This document shows, piece after piece, positions 28,958 to 37,999 of a DNA stretch of 64,000 nucleotides. The DNA is taken from positions 3,534,001 to 3,598,000 of the forward strand of contig NZ_CP083387.1 of assembly GCF_020042345.1 (NCBI RefSeq), given 5' to 3'. Both the position numbers and the translations under genes were made by a program. The DNA is from Arachidicoccus terrestris (GTDB lineage: Bacteria > Bacteroidota > Bacteroidia > Chitinophagales > Chitinophagaceae). The notes beneath the pieces are model-generated. The model searched no databases, was not told where the DNA came from, and worked only from the letters and a program-made list of their open reading frames with translations. How positions within the stretch are numbered: the first letter of the stretch is position 1; every line of letters begins with the position of its first letter.

Positions 28958-29746
28958 ATGAATACGCACAAATGGATACAGAATATGCAGCGATACTTGC
29001 GTTGGCCGAACGTCGGCTTGACGATTGTAGTAATGGCCTGCATGTCGTTTTGTCTATTGATGCAACATAAGACAACTATTTACATGATCGGCGATTCAAC
29101 AATGGCAGATAAGTCGGTTAAGGCTTATCCGGAAACCGGCTGGGGAATGCCCTTTCACTATTTTTTTGATTCCACCGTCGTCGTGGATAACCGTGCCCAA
29201 AACGGTCGAAGTACAAGAACTTTTATAGAAGAGGGCAGATGGAAGGATGTATTAAAGACACTTACCAAGGGGGATTATGTATTAATTGAATTTGGGCATA
29301 ACGACGAAGTACCTACCAAAAGAAGCTATACCCCTCCTGAGGCATTTACTGCAAATTTAAAAACCTTTGTAGAACAGACCAGAGAAAAAGGAGCCATTCC
29401 TATTTTGTTGACACCCGTAGCCCGTCGTCATTTTGATTCAACGGGTATGCTCATCGATACCCATCCGGTTTATGGGCCATTAGTCTTGCAGACCGCGAAG
29501 GAAGAAGCTGTACCTTGTATTGATTTGCAGAAACTCAGTATGGACCTGCTTCGTAAATTGGGACCGGAGCGCTCGGCTATGTTATATAACCAGCTGGAAC
29601 CGGGTGAACATCCTCACTATCCTAAAGGTGTGAAGGATAACACGCACTTTAATGAATTAGGGGCCAGGAAAATGGCGGAAATGGTATTACATGAACTGTG
29701 TAAGCTGGATTTGCCTATTGGCCAACACTTGAGTCCTAAACGATAG
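28958..29746 (+). CDS. Rhamnogalacturonan acetylesterase-like SGNH hydrolase (CE12) 2
   Basis: A 262-residue SGNH hydrolase with a hydrophobic signal or anchor at about 19-36. Motifs are S47 in MIGDSTMAD, R/N block II (NRAQNGRSTRTF), N115 in GHND, and D227/H230 in DNTH. It is close in layout to known Bacteroidota rhamnogalacturonan acetylesterases and should remove acetyl groups from pectin. It opens block 2, with a partial LacI-type site about 215 bases upstream, and is followed by GH28 after 89 bases. Confidence 0.88.
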   Translation: MNTHKWIQNMQRYLRWPNVGLTIVVMACMSFCLLMQHKTTIYMIGDSTMADKSVKAYPETGWGMPFHYFFDSTVVVDNRAQNGRSTRTFIEEGRWKDVLKTLTKGDYVLIEFGHNDEVPTKRSYTPPEAFTANLKTFVEQTREKGAIPILLTPVARRHFDSTGMLIDTHPVYGPLVLQTAKEEAVPCIDLQKLSMDLLRKLGPERSAMLYNQLEPGEHPHYPKGVKDNTHFNELGARKMAEMVLHELCKLDLPIGQHLSPKR

Positions 29747-29835
29747 AATATAGCTTGCTTCCTGTACTATCGAATTGACAGGCGATCAAGTTAATTCTCT
29801 TTTTTAATAAACGTATTAAATACACTAGTTTACTC

Positions 29836-31377
29836 ATGCAACATCACGTAAAGTCTACAAGCTCTGTTAACTGCAATTACGGAAGTTATTTTAAACAGCT
29901 GTCCGGCAGCTTGAAAACGATTTCTATGATTGCTATAATTTCTATAATGGGGCTGATCAGCTGCACCGGTGCAAATGATAGTAAGACAACTGAAAGTCTG
30001 ACTGGCTGGAACAAGTTGGATAGTATTAAAAAAGGAATTGTTGTGCCGACTTTTGCGGATAAGGATTTTTCCATCATGGATTACGGTGCCGTGCAGGATA
30101 GTACTGCGGACGCTTTGCCTGCTATTAGAAAAGCCATAGAGGCTGCCAGTCAAAATGAGGGTGGAGGCAGGGTCGTTATACCCGCTGGCGTTTATCTTGT
30201 GAAAGGCCCGATTCATTTAAAAAGCCATGTTGAACTACATTTAGCTAAAGGGTCCCGGGTAAAATTCAGCACTGACGCAGCAGACTATCTGCCTGTTGTG
30301 CATACCAGATATGAAGGGATGGAAATGATGAATTATTCGCCGCTGATATACGCTTATCAACAACAGGATATTGCGCTGACCGGTGAAGGGATATTAGACG
30401 GTCAGGCAGGTAATGAGCACTGGTGGTGGTGGACCGGAGCTAAAGGATTTGGCTGGAAAAAAGGGATGCCTTCGCAGGAATCTGCCGATAATAAACCCAG
30501 ATTGAGCCAGATGAATAAAGATCAGGTGCCTGTCGAGAAAAGGGTGTTCGGAGCGGGGCATTATATGCGCCCGACCTTTGTGGAGTTCTATAGTTGTAAG
30601 AATATCCTGATTCAGGGCGTTACATTGATCAATGCGCCATTTTGGATATTGCATCCGACCCTCAGCCAGAATATCACGATAGATGGTGTAAGTACCCTAA
30701 GTTATGGCCCCAATAATGACGGTTGTGATCCCGAGTCTTGCACAGATGTCTGGATTAAAAATTGTCATTTTGCAAATGGTGATGATTGTATTGCCATTAA
30801 AAGTGGACGCAATGAAGATGGCCGGGCTATCGGTATACCTTCCAAGAATATAATTATAGAAGATTGTTTTATGGAAGATGGACATGGCGGGATTGTTATT
30901 GGCAGTGAAGCATCCGGAGGAGTGGAAGATGTATATGGACAGAACCTGAAGATGAACAGCCCTTCACTAGACAGAGCCATCCGTATCAAATCCAACAGCT
31001 GCCGCGGTGGTATGATGCGTCGTTTTTATTTTAGAAATATTGAAGTAGGACAAGTGCATGAAGCCGTGGTGAAGATTAATATGTTTTATGGTGGAGGTAA
31101 TGAAGACAGCTGCAATTATACGCCAACCCTGGACAGCGTTTTTATAGATCATATCAACAGCCACAAAAGTGAGTTTGCGATCAACTTACAGGGTAGAGAT
31201 GATAAACCGGTAACCAATATCTATATTGACAGCTGTAATTTTGAAAACGTGCGTGAATCCAGTATTATAAAAAATGTAAATGCTATAGAAATAACCAACT
31301 CCAATGTGAATGGAAAGGCGGTGGACGCAAAACAGATTATCGCACAGACAAAACAAAGAGTCCATGAACAAAAATAA
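29836..31377 (+). CDS. GH28 exo-polygalacturonase-like lipoprotein
   Basis: A 513-residue protein with an extended N-region and a lipoprotein signal ending MGLISC (C43). GH28 motifs in the beta-helix are NNDG (293-296), GDD (315-317), GHGG (349-352) and RIK (383-385). A long loop at about 195-240 (WWWWTGAKGFGWKKG...) resembles that of exo-acting GH28 enzymes, which release galacturonate or digalacturonate from chain ends; exo activity is an inference. Its last 14 bases overlap the start of the next gene, which suggests translational coupling. Confidence 0.9.
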   Translation: MQHHVKSTSSVNCNYGSYFKQLSGSLKTISMIAIISIMGLISCTGANDSKTTESLTGWNKLDSIKKGIVVPTFADKDFSIMDYGAVQDSTADALPAIRKAIEAASQNEGGGRVVIPAGVYLVKGPIHLKSHVELHLAKGSRVKFSTDAADYLPVVHTRYEGMEMMNYSPLIYAYQQQDIALTGEGILDGQAGNEHWWWWTGAKGFGWKKGMPSQESADNKPRLSQMNKDQVPVEKRVFGAGHYMRPTFVEFYSCKNILIQGVTLINAPFWILHPTLSQNITIDGVSTLSYGPNNDGCDPESCTDVWIKNCHFANGDDCIAIKSGRNEDGRAIGIPSKNIIIEDCFMEDGHGGIVIGSEASGGVEDVYGQNLKMNSPSLDRAIRIKSNSCRGGMMRRFYFRNIEVGQVHEAVVKINMFYGGGNEDSCNYTPTLDSVFIDHINSHKSEFAINLQGRDDKPVTNIYIDSCNFENVRESSIIKNVNAIEITNSNVNGKAVDAKQIIAQTKQRVHEQK

Positions 31378-32050
31378 AGCCTTCTTCAGTCAACCGGTTA
31401 AAAAACTGCTGTTGGCAGGCGGCCTGCTGATCTTGGTTAGTTTTGCCTGTTTGCCAACACAGAAGAAAGTTGTGGTGTGTTTTGGAGACTCCATTACTCA
31501 TGGCGCCCAGGTAGATGGTCATAGCTGGGTCTGGTATTTACAGCAAAATGAGAAGCCGACGCCTTATACTTATGTCAATGCCGGCAGGAGCGGAAGAAAG
31601 ACGGCGGACCGGGAAGAATTATTGCCGGTGCTCGAAAAGTATCCGGCTGCTGCTATGTATGTTTTTTTTCTGGGTGTAAATGATCTGAAAAATGGCAATG
31701 ATACGATGGTGGCCGGATGCCTGAACAATATGCAATGGATGATTGACCAGGTTAGAGAAAAAGATCCTAAGGCAAAAATCCTGTTATTGGCGCCTTCAGA
31801 TATCAATACGGAGATTATGAACGAAATTAACAAGAAGAAACAATATAATACAAACACAAGGCGCAGCCTTCAGCAACTCGAGGGGGGCTACAGAGAACTT
31901 GCCAGAAAGAATAAGACCGGATTCCTGTCCCTGCTTCATGTTGTCCCGAGACTTGCTTATGCGGACGGCTTACATCCGGACAAGGAAGGACAACAGGCAT
32001 TATATAAAGCAATCGGAAAAAAGATCATTTCCTATGACGGCGCTCAATAG
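31364..32050 (+). CDS. SGNH/GDSL-family esterase, lipoprotein
   Basis: I chose the ATG at 31364 over the in-frame ATG at 31310, because it gives a lipoprotein signal (LLLAGGLLILVSFAC, C29) and reduces the overlap with GH28 to 14 bases. The 228-residue protein has S43 in CFGDSITHG, block II NAGRSG, N105 in GVND and D200/H203 in DGLHP, the full SGNH set. It is not CE12-like in its spacing and is nearer general GDSL acetylesterases. A pectin or xylan deacetylase role is inferred from its position between GH28 and CE8. It overlaps CE8 by 17 bases. Confidence 0.82.
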   Translation: MNKNKAFFSQPVKKLLLAGGLLILVSFACLPTQKKVVVCFGDSITHGAQVDGHSWVWYLQQNEKPTPYTYVNAGRSGRKTADREELLPVLEKYPAAAMYVFFLGVNDLKNGNDTMVAGCLNNMQWMIDQVREKDPKAKILLLAPSDINTEIMNEINKKKQYNTNTRRSLQQLEGGYRELARKNKTGFLSLLHVVPRLAYADGLHPDKEGQQALYKAIGKKIISYDGAQ

Positions 32051-33086
32051 AAGTAAGCAAGTAAATAAAGTAAAAGTAAGCTATAGGATAGCCCTATTGA
32101 CGATGTTATGTGTTTTGGTTACCGGAACATACAGCCGGGCATTTGCCGGTTCGTCAGTTCAGTCGTCAATACAAAGTCGACAGGAAAAGCCGGATACGAT
32201 AATCGTTGCCAGGGACGGTTCAGGTGATTTTACCGGTATTCAAAAAGCGATTGAAGCAACTAAAGCCTATCCACTAAATAGATGGATCATCTTTATTAAA
32301 AATGGTGTATATACAGAACAGGTAAGGATCCCCGCCTGGAATCCCCGTGTCACCCTGGTCGGGGAAAATAGAGCACATACGATTATTCGGTTTGGCAGTT
32401 ATTTTGGCCAGGTCAATAAGGGCCGAAACAGCACGTTTTATACCGCTACCGTGAGTATAGAGGCTACAGATGCTATCTGCAAACATCTGACAATAGAGAA
32501 TACGGCGGGCCCCGTCGGGCAGGCAATTGCCTTATCGGTATCGGCAGACCGTTGTTTGATTGAAGACTGTACGATTAACGGTCATCAGGATACTTTTTTT
32601 GCCACCGGCGCTTATACGCATGTTTATCTGAAAAGCTGCCTGATCAGCGGTACCACTGATTTTTTATTTGGGGATGCCACGGTCCTGTTGAGCTATTGTA
32701 CCATTCTTTGTAAGGCCGATTCCTATATTGTTGCCGCCTCCACACCGGATGGGCAATCATTTGGATTCGTACTGGATCATTGCAGGCTCCAGGCTGCAAC
32801 CGGTGTGAAGCATGTACTGTTGGGGAGGCCATGGAGGCCATACGCAAAAACCGTTTATCTAAATACCATCATGGGTGATTTTGTTGCACCGGTTGGATGG
32901 GATAACTGGCGTAGCAAAGCGAATGAATCAACGGCTTATTATGGTGAATATAAAAGCTACATCGAGGGTGTCAAAGATGAAGCTGTGATCCGGGATCGGG
33001 CCAGATGGTCGCATCAGCTGACTCGCAGGGAGGCAAATAAATATACACCGGAAAGCGTTCTGGGCAAATGGGTTAATAACCTTTAA
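32034..33086 (+). CDS. Pectin methylesterase (CE8) 2
   Basis: The open frame extends upstream inside the esterase gene, but the ATG at 32034 gives a proper signal peptide (hydrophobic about 17-37, ending SRAFAG) and a 350-residue protein of normal CE8 length. Catalytic residues are Q163 (GQAIAL), the GHQDTFFA motif with D186, D209 (TTDFLFGDA) and R265 (LGRPW). It removes methyl esters from homogalacturonan. It overlaps the preceding SGNH gene by 17 bases, so GH28, SGNH and CE8 form a tightly coupled trio. It lacks the C-terminal extension of the first CE8. Confidence 0.92.
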   Translation: MTALNRSKQVNKVKVSYRIALLTMLCVLVTGTYSRAFAGSSVQSSIQSRQEKPDTIIVARDGSGDFTGIQKAIEATKAYPLNRWIIFIKNGVYTEQVRIPAWNPRVTLVGENRAHTIIRFGSYFGQVNKGRNSTFYTATVSIEATDAICKHLTIENTAGPVGQAIALSVSADRCLIEDCTINGHQDTFFATGAYTHVYLKSCLISGTTDFLFGDATVLLSYCTILCKADSYIVAASTPDGQSFGFVLDHCRLQAATGVKHVLLGRPWRPYAKTVYLNTIMGDFVAPVGWDNWRSKANESTAYYGEYKSYIEGVKDEAVIRDRARWSHQLTRREANKYTPESVLGKWVNNL

Positions 33087-33111
33087 CGCATTGCTCATAT
33101 ATATGGTCCCT

Positions 33112-33136
33112 GACATCGATATCGGGAACCATTGCG
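33112..33136. promoter_or_regulatory. LacI-type operator upstream of SusC-2
   Basis: The 25-base site (left half ACATCGATATCGG, right half GAACCATTGCG) matches the operator at 28148-28172 at 20 of 25 positions. It lies about 200 bases before SusC-2 and overlaps a TTGCGCAA palindrome at 33132-33139. A TAGCTTTG (33181-33188), an exact TAnnTTTG -7 match, lies 45 bases downstream. SusC-2 may therefore have its own regulated promoter inside block 2. Confidence 0.5.
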
Positions 33137-33180
33137 CAAATTAAGATAATCGTTTAACGCTTCCATACAGGGAGAATAGA

Positions 33181-33188
33181 TAGCTTTG
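33181..33188 (+). promoter_or_regulatory. Candidate -7 element (TAGCTTTG) for SusC-2
   Basis: An exact TAnnTTTG match lies 146 bases upstream of the SusC-2 start and just downstream of the operator-like site. No good -33 TTTG is seen at the usual distance, so the call is tentative. Confidence 0.3.
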
Positions 33189-33333
33189 GAACGGTCCTGT
33201 TTGGTGAATGGTGAGAAAGGCCAAAGCGGAATGATGGTTATGAAATTGTATTATGCTTCTTATTAATATATAGCTATTGTCAACAGTTTTAATTTTTGAA
33301 TTGATTAACCACCTTAAACAAAATCATTAACAC

Positions 33334-36279
33334 ATGCGTCATTTAATTATTGTTTTGAGTTTACTCTTTAGTTGTCTGCAGGCCTTTGCCTGGCAGCAGC
33401 CTATCAGAGGTAAGGTGACTGACAGCGCAGACGGTAGTCCGCTCGCGGGCGTTTCTGTCGTGTTGGTTGGTACAAAAACAGGCACCACAACGGATATCAA
33501 CGGTAGCTTTAGCTTAGCGGCTGCAGCAACGCAGCGCGCCGTATTGGAATTTAAGTTTGTCGGCTATAGAACGGTGCAGAAAACGGTCACTGATTTTAGC
33601 CAGCCTGTAGCCGTTCAAATGGCGGCAACAGAAGGCGTGAACAGCGATGTAATCGTCGTGGGATACGGCACTATGAAGAAAACAGATTTGACCGGTTCTG
33701 TTGTTTCTATCAAAGGTGATGAAATTACAAAAGTAGCTTCGACCAATGTTATGCAGTCCATTCAGGGTAAAGTTCCCGGTCTGGATATTACCAGCGGAAA
33801 TGGGTCTACCAGCTCTTCACCCAGTGTTCTATTGCGCGGCCATCGCTCAATAGCGGGTAGCAACGGTCCACTGTATATTATTGATGGGGCAATTAACGGT
33901 CATGTCGAGGATCTGAACCCAAATGATGTAGAATCCATGGAAGTCTTAAAAGATGCTTCAGCAACAGCAATATACGGGTCTAGGGGTGCCAATGGCGTCA
34001 TTATTATTACTACAAAAAAAGGAAAAACAGGCGCTCCAAGGGTTTCGGCGAATGTCTATGCCGCCTCTATCAGAGATGCAGGCTATCCACATTATATGAC
34101 TGGCCCCGAATATGTCGATTTTATAAGGGAAAGCTATCGTGCAACGGGTAAATGGAACAGCCCCGAAGATGATAGTAAGATCTTTAACGCCAATGAACTG
34201 GATGCCATTGCCAACGGAACCTGGACAAATTATCGTGATCTGTTGCTTCGTAACGGAAACGAACAGAATTATAAGGTTAGCGTTAGCGGAGGTTCTGATA
34301 AAACCAAAGCGTACTTTTCCGCAGGTTACAATAGAAAAAAAGGGTTATTTAAATTCGATCAGACAGATAAGTTTACAGCCCGGTTAAATATCGAACATAC
34401 AATCAGTAAGATGTTTAAAGCAGGATTAAATAGCCAGTTAACCTATTATAAGATCAGTGAAGAAAGGGACCCCCTGAACGGTGCAAATAAAATTTCTCCG
34501 CTTGGCTCCGCCTATGACTCAACGGGGCAGCTGGTGATCTATCCGAATAACGGATCACAGATAAACCCACTGGCTGATGAAGAAATTCCGAATAATTATG
34601 CTAACAATACGAATACTACCAGAGCACTGATAACAGGATTTTTAGAAATCGATCCATTTGAAGACCTGACGTTACGTTCTAATGTTTCGGTGGGGCTGGC
34701 CAATTCCAGACAGGGAACATTCAACGGGCGATATTCCATCAGCAGAAACGGATCTGATCCAAGATCACAATATAATACTTCGAGGTCTACTAATCTTCTT
34801 TGGGAAAATATCCTTACCTATGATCATACCTGGGATTTACATCATTTAACGTTGACGGGCGTAACGAGTTATCAGTCCAATCAAAGTGATAACGGGGCTG
34901 AACAAGGCGATGGACAGCTGATACCTTCTCAATCTTATTACGGTTTGGGTAATGCCATTAGTGGTTTGATTGCCTCAACAGGCTATGAAGAGTCTAAACT
35001 GGTATCGTTCACCGGCAGGATAAATTACAGCTTTAATAACAAGTACTTGTTAACATTGACAGGGCGATCTGATGGTTCTTCCAAACTGGCTCCAGGTAAT
35101 AAGTGGGCTTTTTTCCCGTCCGTGGCTGCCGGTTGGCGCATCAGTCAGGAAGATTTTATGAAATCTGCGACCGCGGTCAGTGAATTAAAACTGAGAGCCA
35201 GTTATGGGGTGACAGGTAATGATCCGTTGGGCGCCTATGCGATCCAGAGTCTGTTAACTAATATTTCATTTGCCTATGGTGATGAGTCTGCGCCGGGATA
35301 CACTTTTAATTCGCAGATAGGTAACAGCGAACTTAAATGGGAACTCTCGGGTACAAAAAACATCGGACTGGATTTCGGCCTCTTTAAAAACAGGATTACC
35401 GGTACGATTGACTGGTATGATACGAGAACAAAAGATTTATTACTTCCGAGATTATTACCAACTTCCACTGGTGTGAGTTCTGTGATCCAGAATATCGGGA
35501 AAACCAGAAATACCGGTATTGAAATATCCTTGAATACCCGCAATATTGAAAAACAGAATTTTTCATGGAACTCGGCTATCACCTTTACACATAATAAAGA
35601 AAGCATCGAGCAGTTGGCTACAGGTGGGGGAGATGATATAGCGGATGGCTGGTTTATCGGTTACCCCGTTTCGGTCTTCTTTGATTACGAAAAACTGGGT
35701 ATTTGGCAGACAGATGAGGCTGATGAGGCTGCCAGCTTCGGTCAAAAGCCCGGTGAGATCAGGGTGAAAGACCAGGATGGTGATGGAAAGATTACCACCA
35801 GCGATCGGGTTGTTCTGGGGGCAGCGGCTCCGAAATGGAGCGGGGGCTTCTCTAATACTTTTACCTATAAAGGATTCGACCTGAATATCTATATGTTTGC
35901 ACGTGTCGGGCAGATGATCAATGCCAACTACCTGCGTTTTAAAACCGGCACACCGGAAAATCAGGCCTTGCATGATTACTGGACTCCTGAAAATTCAACC
36001 AATGCATTTCCAAGGCCTAATGCAGGCGGCGGTCTTCAGTATTTAAGTACCTTACAGTATATCTCGGGATCTTTTCTAAAAGTCAGGAATATTACTCTGG
36101 GGTATACCTTGCCCGCTACTTTTATGGACCGGCTTAAAATGAGCAGCATCCGCTTTTACGTTTCTGCTGTGAATCCACTCACCGTATCCCATACAAAGGA
36201 TTACGATCCTGAAAGAGGCGGCTCGGAGAATTTTCCGATGACCAAATCCTTTTTGATAGGAGCCAATATCGATTTATAA
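33334..36279 (+). CDS. SusC/RagA-type TonB-dependent outer-membrane transporter 2
   Basis: A 981-residue transporter with a signal peptide (about 1-19, ending AFAW), a CarboxypepD_reg-like domain (about 24-100) and VIVVGYGTMKKTDLTGSVVS at the plug start. The plug carries PLYIIDGAINGHVEDLNPNDVESMEVLKDASATAIYG, and a large beta-barrel ends GANIDL. It pairs with the SusD 18 bases downstream and sits in the middle of block 2. By context it imports pectin oligomers released by the flanking GH28, CE8 and CE12 enzymes. It differs from SusC-1 by about 100 residues in length, so the two probably handle different fragments. Confidence 0.95.
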   Translation: MRHLIIVLSLLFSCLQAFAWQQPIRGKVTDSADGSPLAGVSVVLVGTKTGTTTDINGSFSLAAAATQRAVLEFKFVGYRTVQKTVTDFSQPVAVQMAATEGVNSDVIVVGYGTMKKTDLTGSVVSIKGDEITKVASTNVMQSIQGKVPGLDITSGNGSTSSSPSVLLRGHRSIAGSNGPLYIIDGAINGHVEDLNPNDVESMEVLKDASATAIYGSRGANGVIIITTKKGKTGAPRVSANVYAASIRDAGYPHYMTGPEYVDFIRESYRATGKWNSPEDDSKIFNANELDAIANGTWTNYRDLLLRNGNEQNYKVSVSGGSDKTKAYFSAGYNRKKGLFKFDQTDKFTARLNIEHTISKMFKAGLNSQLTYYKISEERDPLNGANKISPLGSAYDSTGQLVIYPNNGSQINPLADEEIPNNYANNTNTTRALITGFLEIDPFEDLTLRSNVSVGLANSRQGTFNGRYSISRNGSDPRSQYNTSRSTNLLWENILTYDHTWDLHHLTLTGVTSYQSNQSDNGAEQGDGQLIPSQSYYGLGNAISGLIASTGYEESKLVSFTGRINYSFNNKYLLTLTGRSDGSSKLAPGNKWAFFPSVAAGWRISQEDFMKSATAVSELKLRASYGVTGNDPLGAYAIQSLLTNISFAYGDESAPGYTFNSQIGNSELKWELSGTKNIGLDFGLFKNRITGTIDWYDTRTKDLLLPRLLPTSTGVSSVIQNIGKTRNTGIEISLNTRNIEKQNFSWNSAITFTHNKESIEQLATGGGDDIADGWFIGYPVSVFFDYEKLGIWQTDEADEAASFGQKPGEIRVKDQDGDGKITTSDRVVLGAAAPKWSGGFSNTFTYKGFDLNIYMFARVGQMINANYLRFKTGTPENQALHDYWTPENSTNAFPRPNAGGGLQYLSTLQYISGSFLKVRNITLGYTLPATFMDRLKMSSIRFYVSAVNPLTVSHTKDYDPERGGSENFPMTKSFLIGANIDL

Positions 36280-36297
36280 TCCTTAAAATGAACTAAG

Positions 36298-37968
36298 ATG
36301 ACTTTTAATAATATAAAACATACACTTACTGTATTTGGCGTGTCCTTGATGGCCACAGCCTTATTTTCCTGCAACAAGACGCTTGAACAATATAATCCGG
36401 GCGGATTGACCGCAGAAGCGGTCTATTCAACGCCCGAGGGTTTTGAAACCTTGGTGAATGCTGCCTATTCCTATGAAAGATGGTGGTACGGTAAAGAAGA
36501 AGGCTACTGCCTTTCTGAGATGGGCACAGACATCTGGGCTTCCGGTCAGGCGGCTCCTGACCCCGGCCTGACAGACTATCTTCATCTGGAAGGTGCTGAC
36601 AATTATGTCGATGGATTGTGGCAACATCTGTACGCTGCTGTGAACGTTTGTAATTACGGGATTCAGCATATTGACGAGGCAGGCCTTGATGATGACACAA
36701 AGAAGATCAGAAATGCCGAATTGCATTTTTTGAGAGCTTTTTATTATTGGCATATTGTAGAAACATGGGGAGATGCGCCGATGCCTACAGAAGCAACCTC
36801 CGGCATTCTGACTACTGCAACACGAACTGCTACAGATGACATTTATACGCTCATCTTTGCGGATCTGAAATCCGCTGTGGCTGATTTGCCTCCAACTACA
36901 GACGATTATGGCCGTGTCACTGAACCGGCGGCACAGGCATTTTTGGCAAGAATGGATATTACCCGTGGAAATAATCAGGAAGCGCTGGATCTGGCAAATA
37001 CGGTGATCAATGATTATGATTTTAAGTTGGTGCCGAATTATGCTGATTTGTGGCCCATGGATAAGCAGGCGGCAGCAGAAGCCAGTGAGGTAATTTATGC
37101 TGTCAATTATTCAACAGATTTAACACTAAATGACCGTCAGGACGATATCCTTTTCCCGAACGGGCATAGCCGCGGCGGAAATAACGGACATCTTGATTTT
37201 CTGATGAAGTATGATGCGCTGCCGGGGTTGCAGCGTTCCGTTGAGTATGGGCGTCCTTTTGTGCGCTTCATGCCAACGAAGTTTTTAATGAATCTGTTTG
37301 ACCTTAATGCCGACAGCCGTTTTGCCGGGTCTTTCCAGACCGCGTGGTTATGTAATAATCTGGCGACGGCACCCAGCGGCATGACCTTGGGTGATACAGC
37401 TGTAGTAGTAACCAATAAGGTTGTTTCTGCTGGGCAGAGAGCGGCAAAGAACTACCGTATTTATGATATTAATGATACATATGAGCAAAATGGTCTTATT
37501 AAAGATAATCAGCATTTTGTACAATTGAGCAAGTTTATGGATCCGACCAGATCCTCGATTAATGAACAGGTGAGTGCCAGAGATGTTTTTGTGATCCGTT
37601 TGCCGGAAATGTACCTGATTGCTGCTGAAGCTGCCATGAAGCTAGGTAAGAATCAACAGGCAGCAGATTATATAAATGTGGTGCGAAAGAGAGCCGCCTT
37701 ACCAGGTAAGGCAGCTGATATGGAAATTACGGCCAGTGATGTGAATTTAAATTTTATTTTGGATGAATATGCCCGCGAATTTGCGGGAGAACAAATGCGC
37801 TGGTTTCTCCTAAAAAGAGAAAAAGAGTTGCTCGCCCGCGTCAAGGCGGACAACCCCGATGCTGCCAAGAATATCCAGTCGTATCACAACCTGCGCCCGA
37901 TCCCTCAGAGTCAGATTGATGCTGTTACTAATCCAGATGAATTTAAACAAAACGAAGGCTATCAATAA
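36298..37968 (+). CDS. SusD/RagB family nutrient-binding lipoprotein 2
   Basis: A 556-residue surface lipoprotein with signal MTFNNIKHTLTVFGVSLMATALFSC (C25). The SusD-family segments AELHFLRAFYYWHIVETWGDAP (about residue 140) and RKRAALPG followed by DEYAREFAGEQMRWFLLKR near the C-terminus are clear. It partners SusC-2, whose stop is 18 bases upstream. The following GH28 gene starts 31 bases downstream. Confidence 0.94.
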   Translation: MTFNNIKHTLTVFGVSLMATALFSCNKTLEQYNPGGLTAEAVYSTPEGFETLVNAAYSYERWWYGKEEGYCLSEMGTDIWASGQAAPDPGLTDYLHLEGADNYVDGLWQHLYAAVNVCNYGIQHIDEAGLDDDTKKIRNAELHFLRAFYYWHIVETWGDAPMPTEATSGILTTATRTATDDIYTLIFADLKSAVADLPPTTDDYGRVTEPAAQAFLARMDITRGNNQEALDLANTVINDYDFKLVPNYADLWPMDKQAAAEASEVIYAVNYSTDLTLNDRQDDILFPNGHSRGGNNGHLDFLMKYDALPGLQRSVEYGRPFVRFMPTKFLMNLFDLNADSRFAGSFQTAWLCNNLATAPSGMTLGDTAVVVTNKVVSAGQRAAKNYRIYDINDTYEQNGLIKDNQHFVQLSKFMDPTRSSINEQVSARDVFVIRLPEMYLIAAEAAMKLGKNQQAADYINVVRKRAALPGKAADMEITASDVNLNFILDEYAREFAGEQMRWFLLKREKELLARVKADNPDAAKNIQSYHNLRPIPQSQIDAVTNPDEFKQNEGYQ

Positions 37969-37999
37969 CAGCAGTTTTCATACAAAACAAATATTAATA

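Noticed and set aside
31899-32033. Upstream extension of the second CE8 gene
   Set aside because: Using the far upstream ATG would overlap the SGNH gene by about 150 bases and put 45 Arg-rich residues before the signal peptide; the ATG at 32034 fits better.
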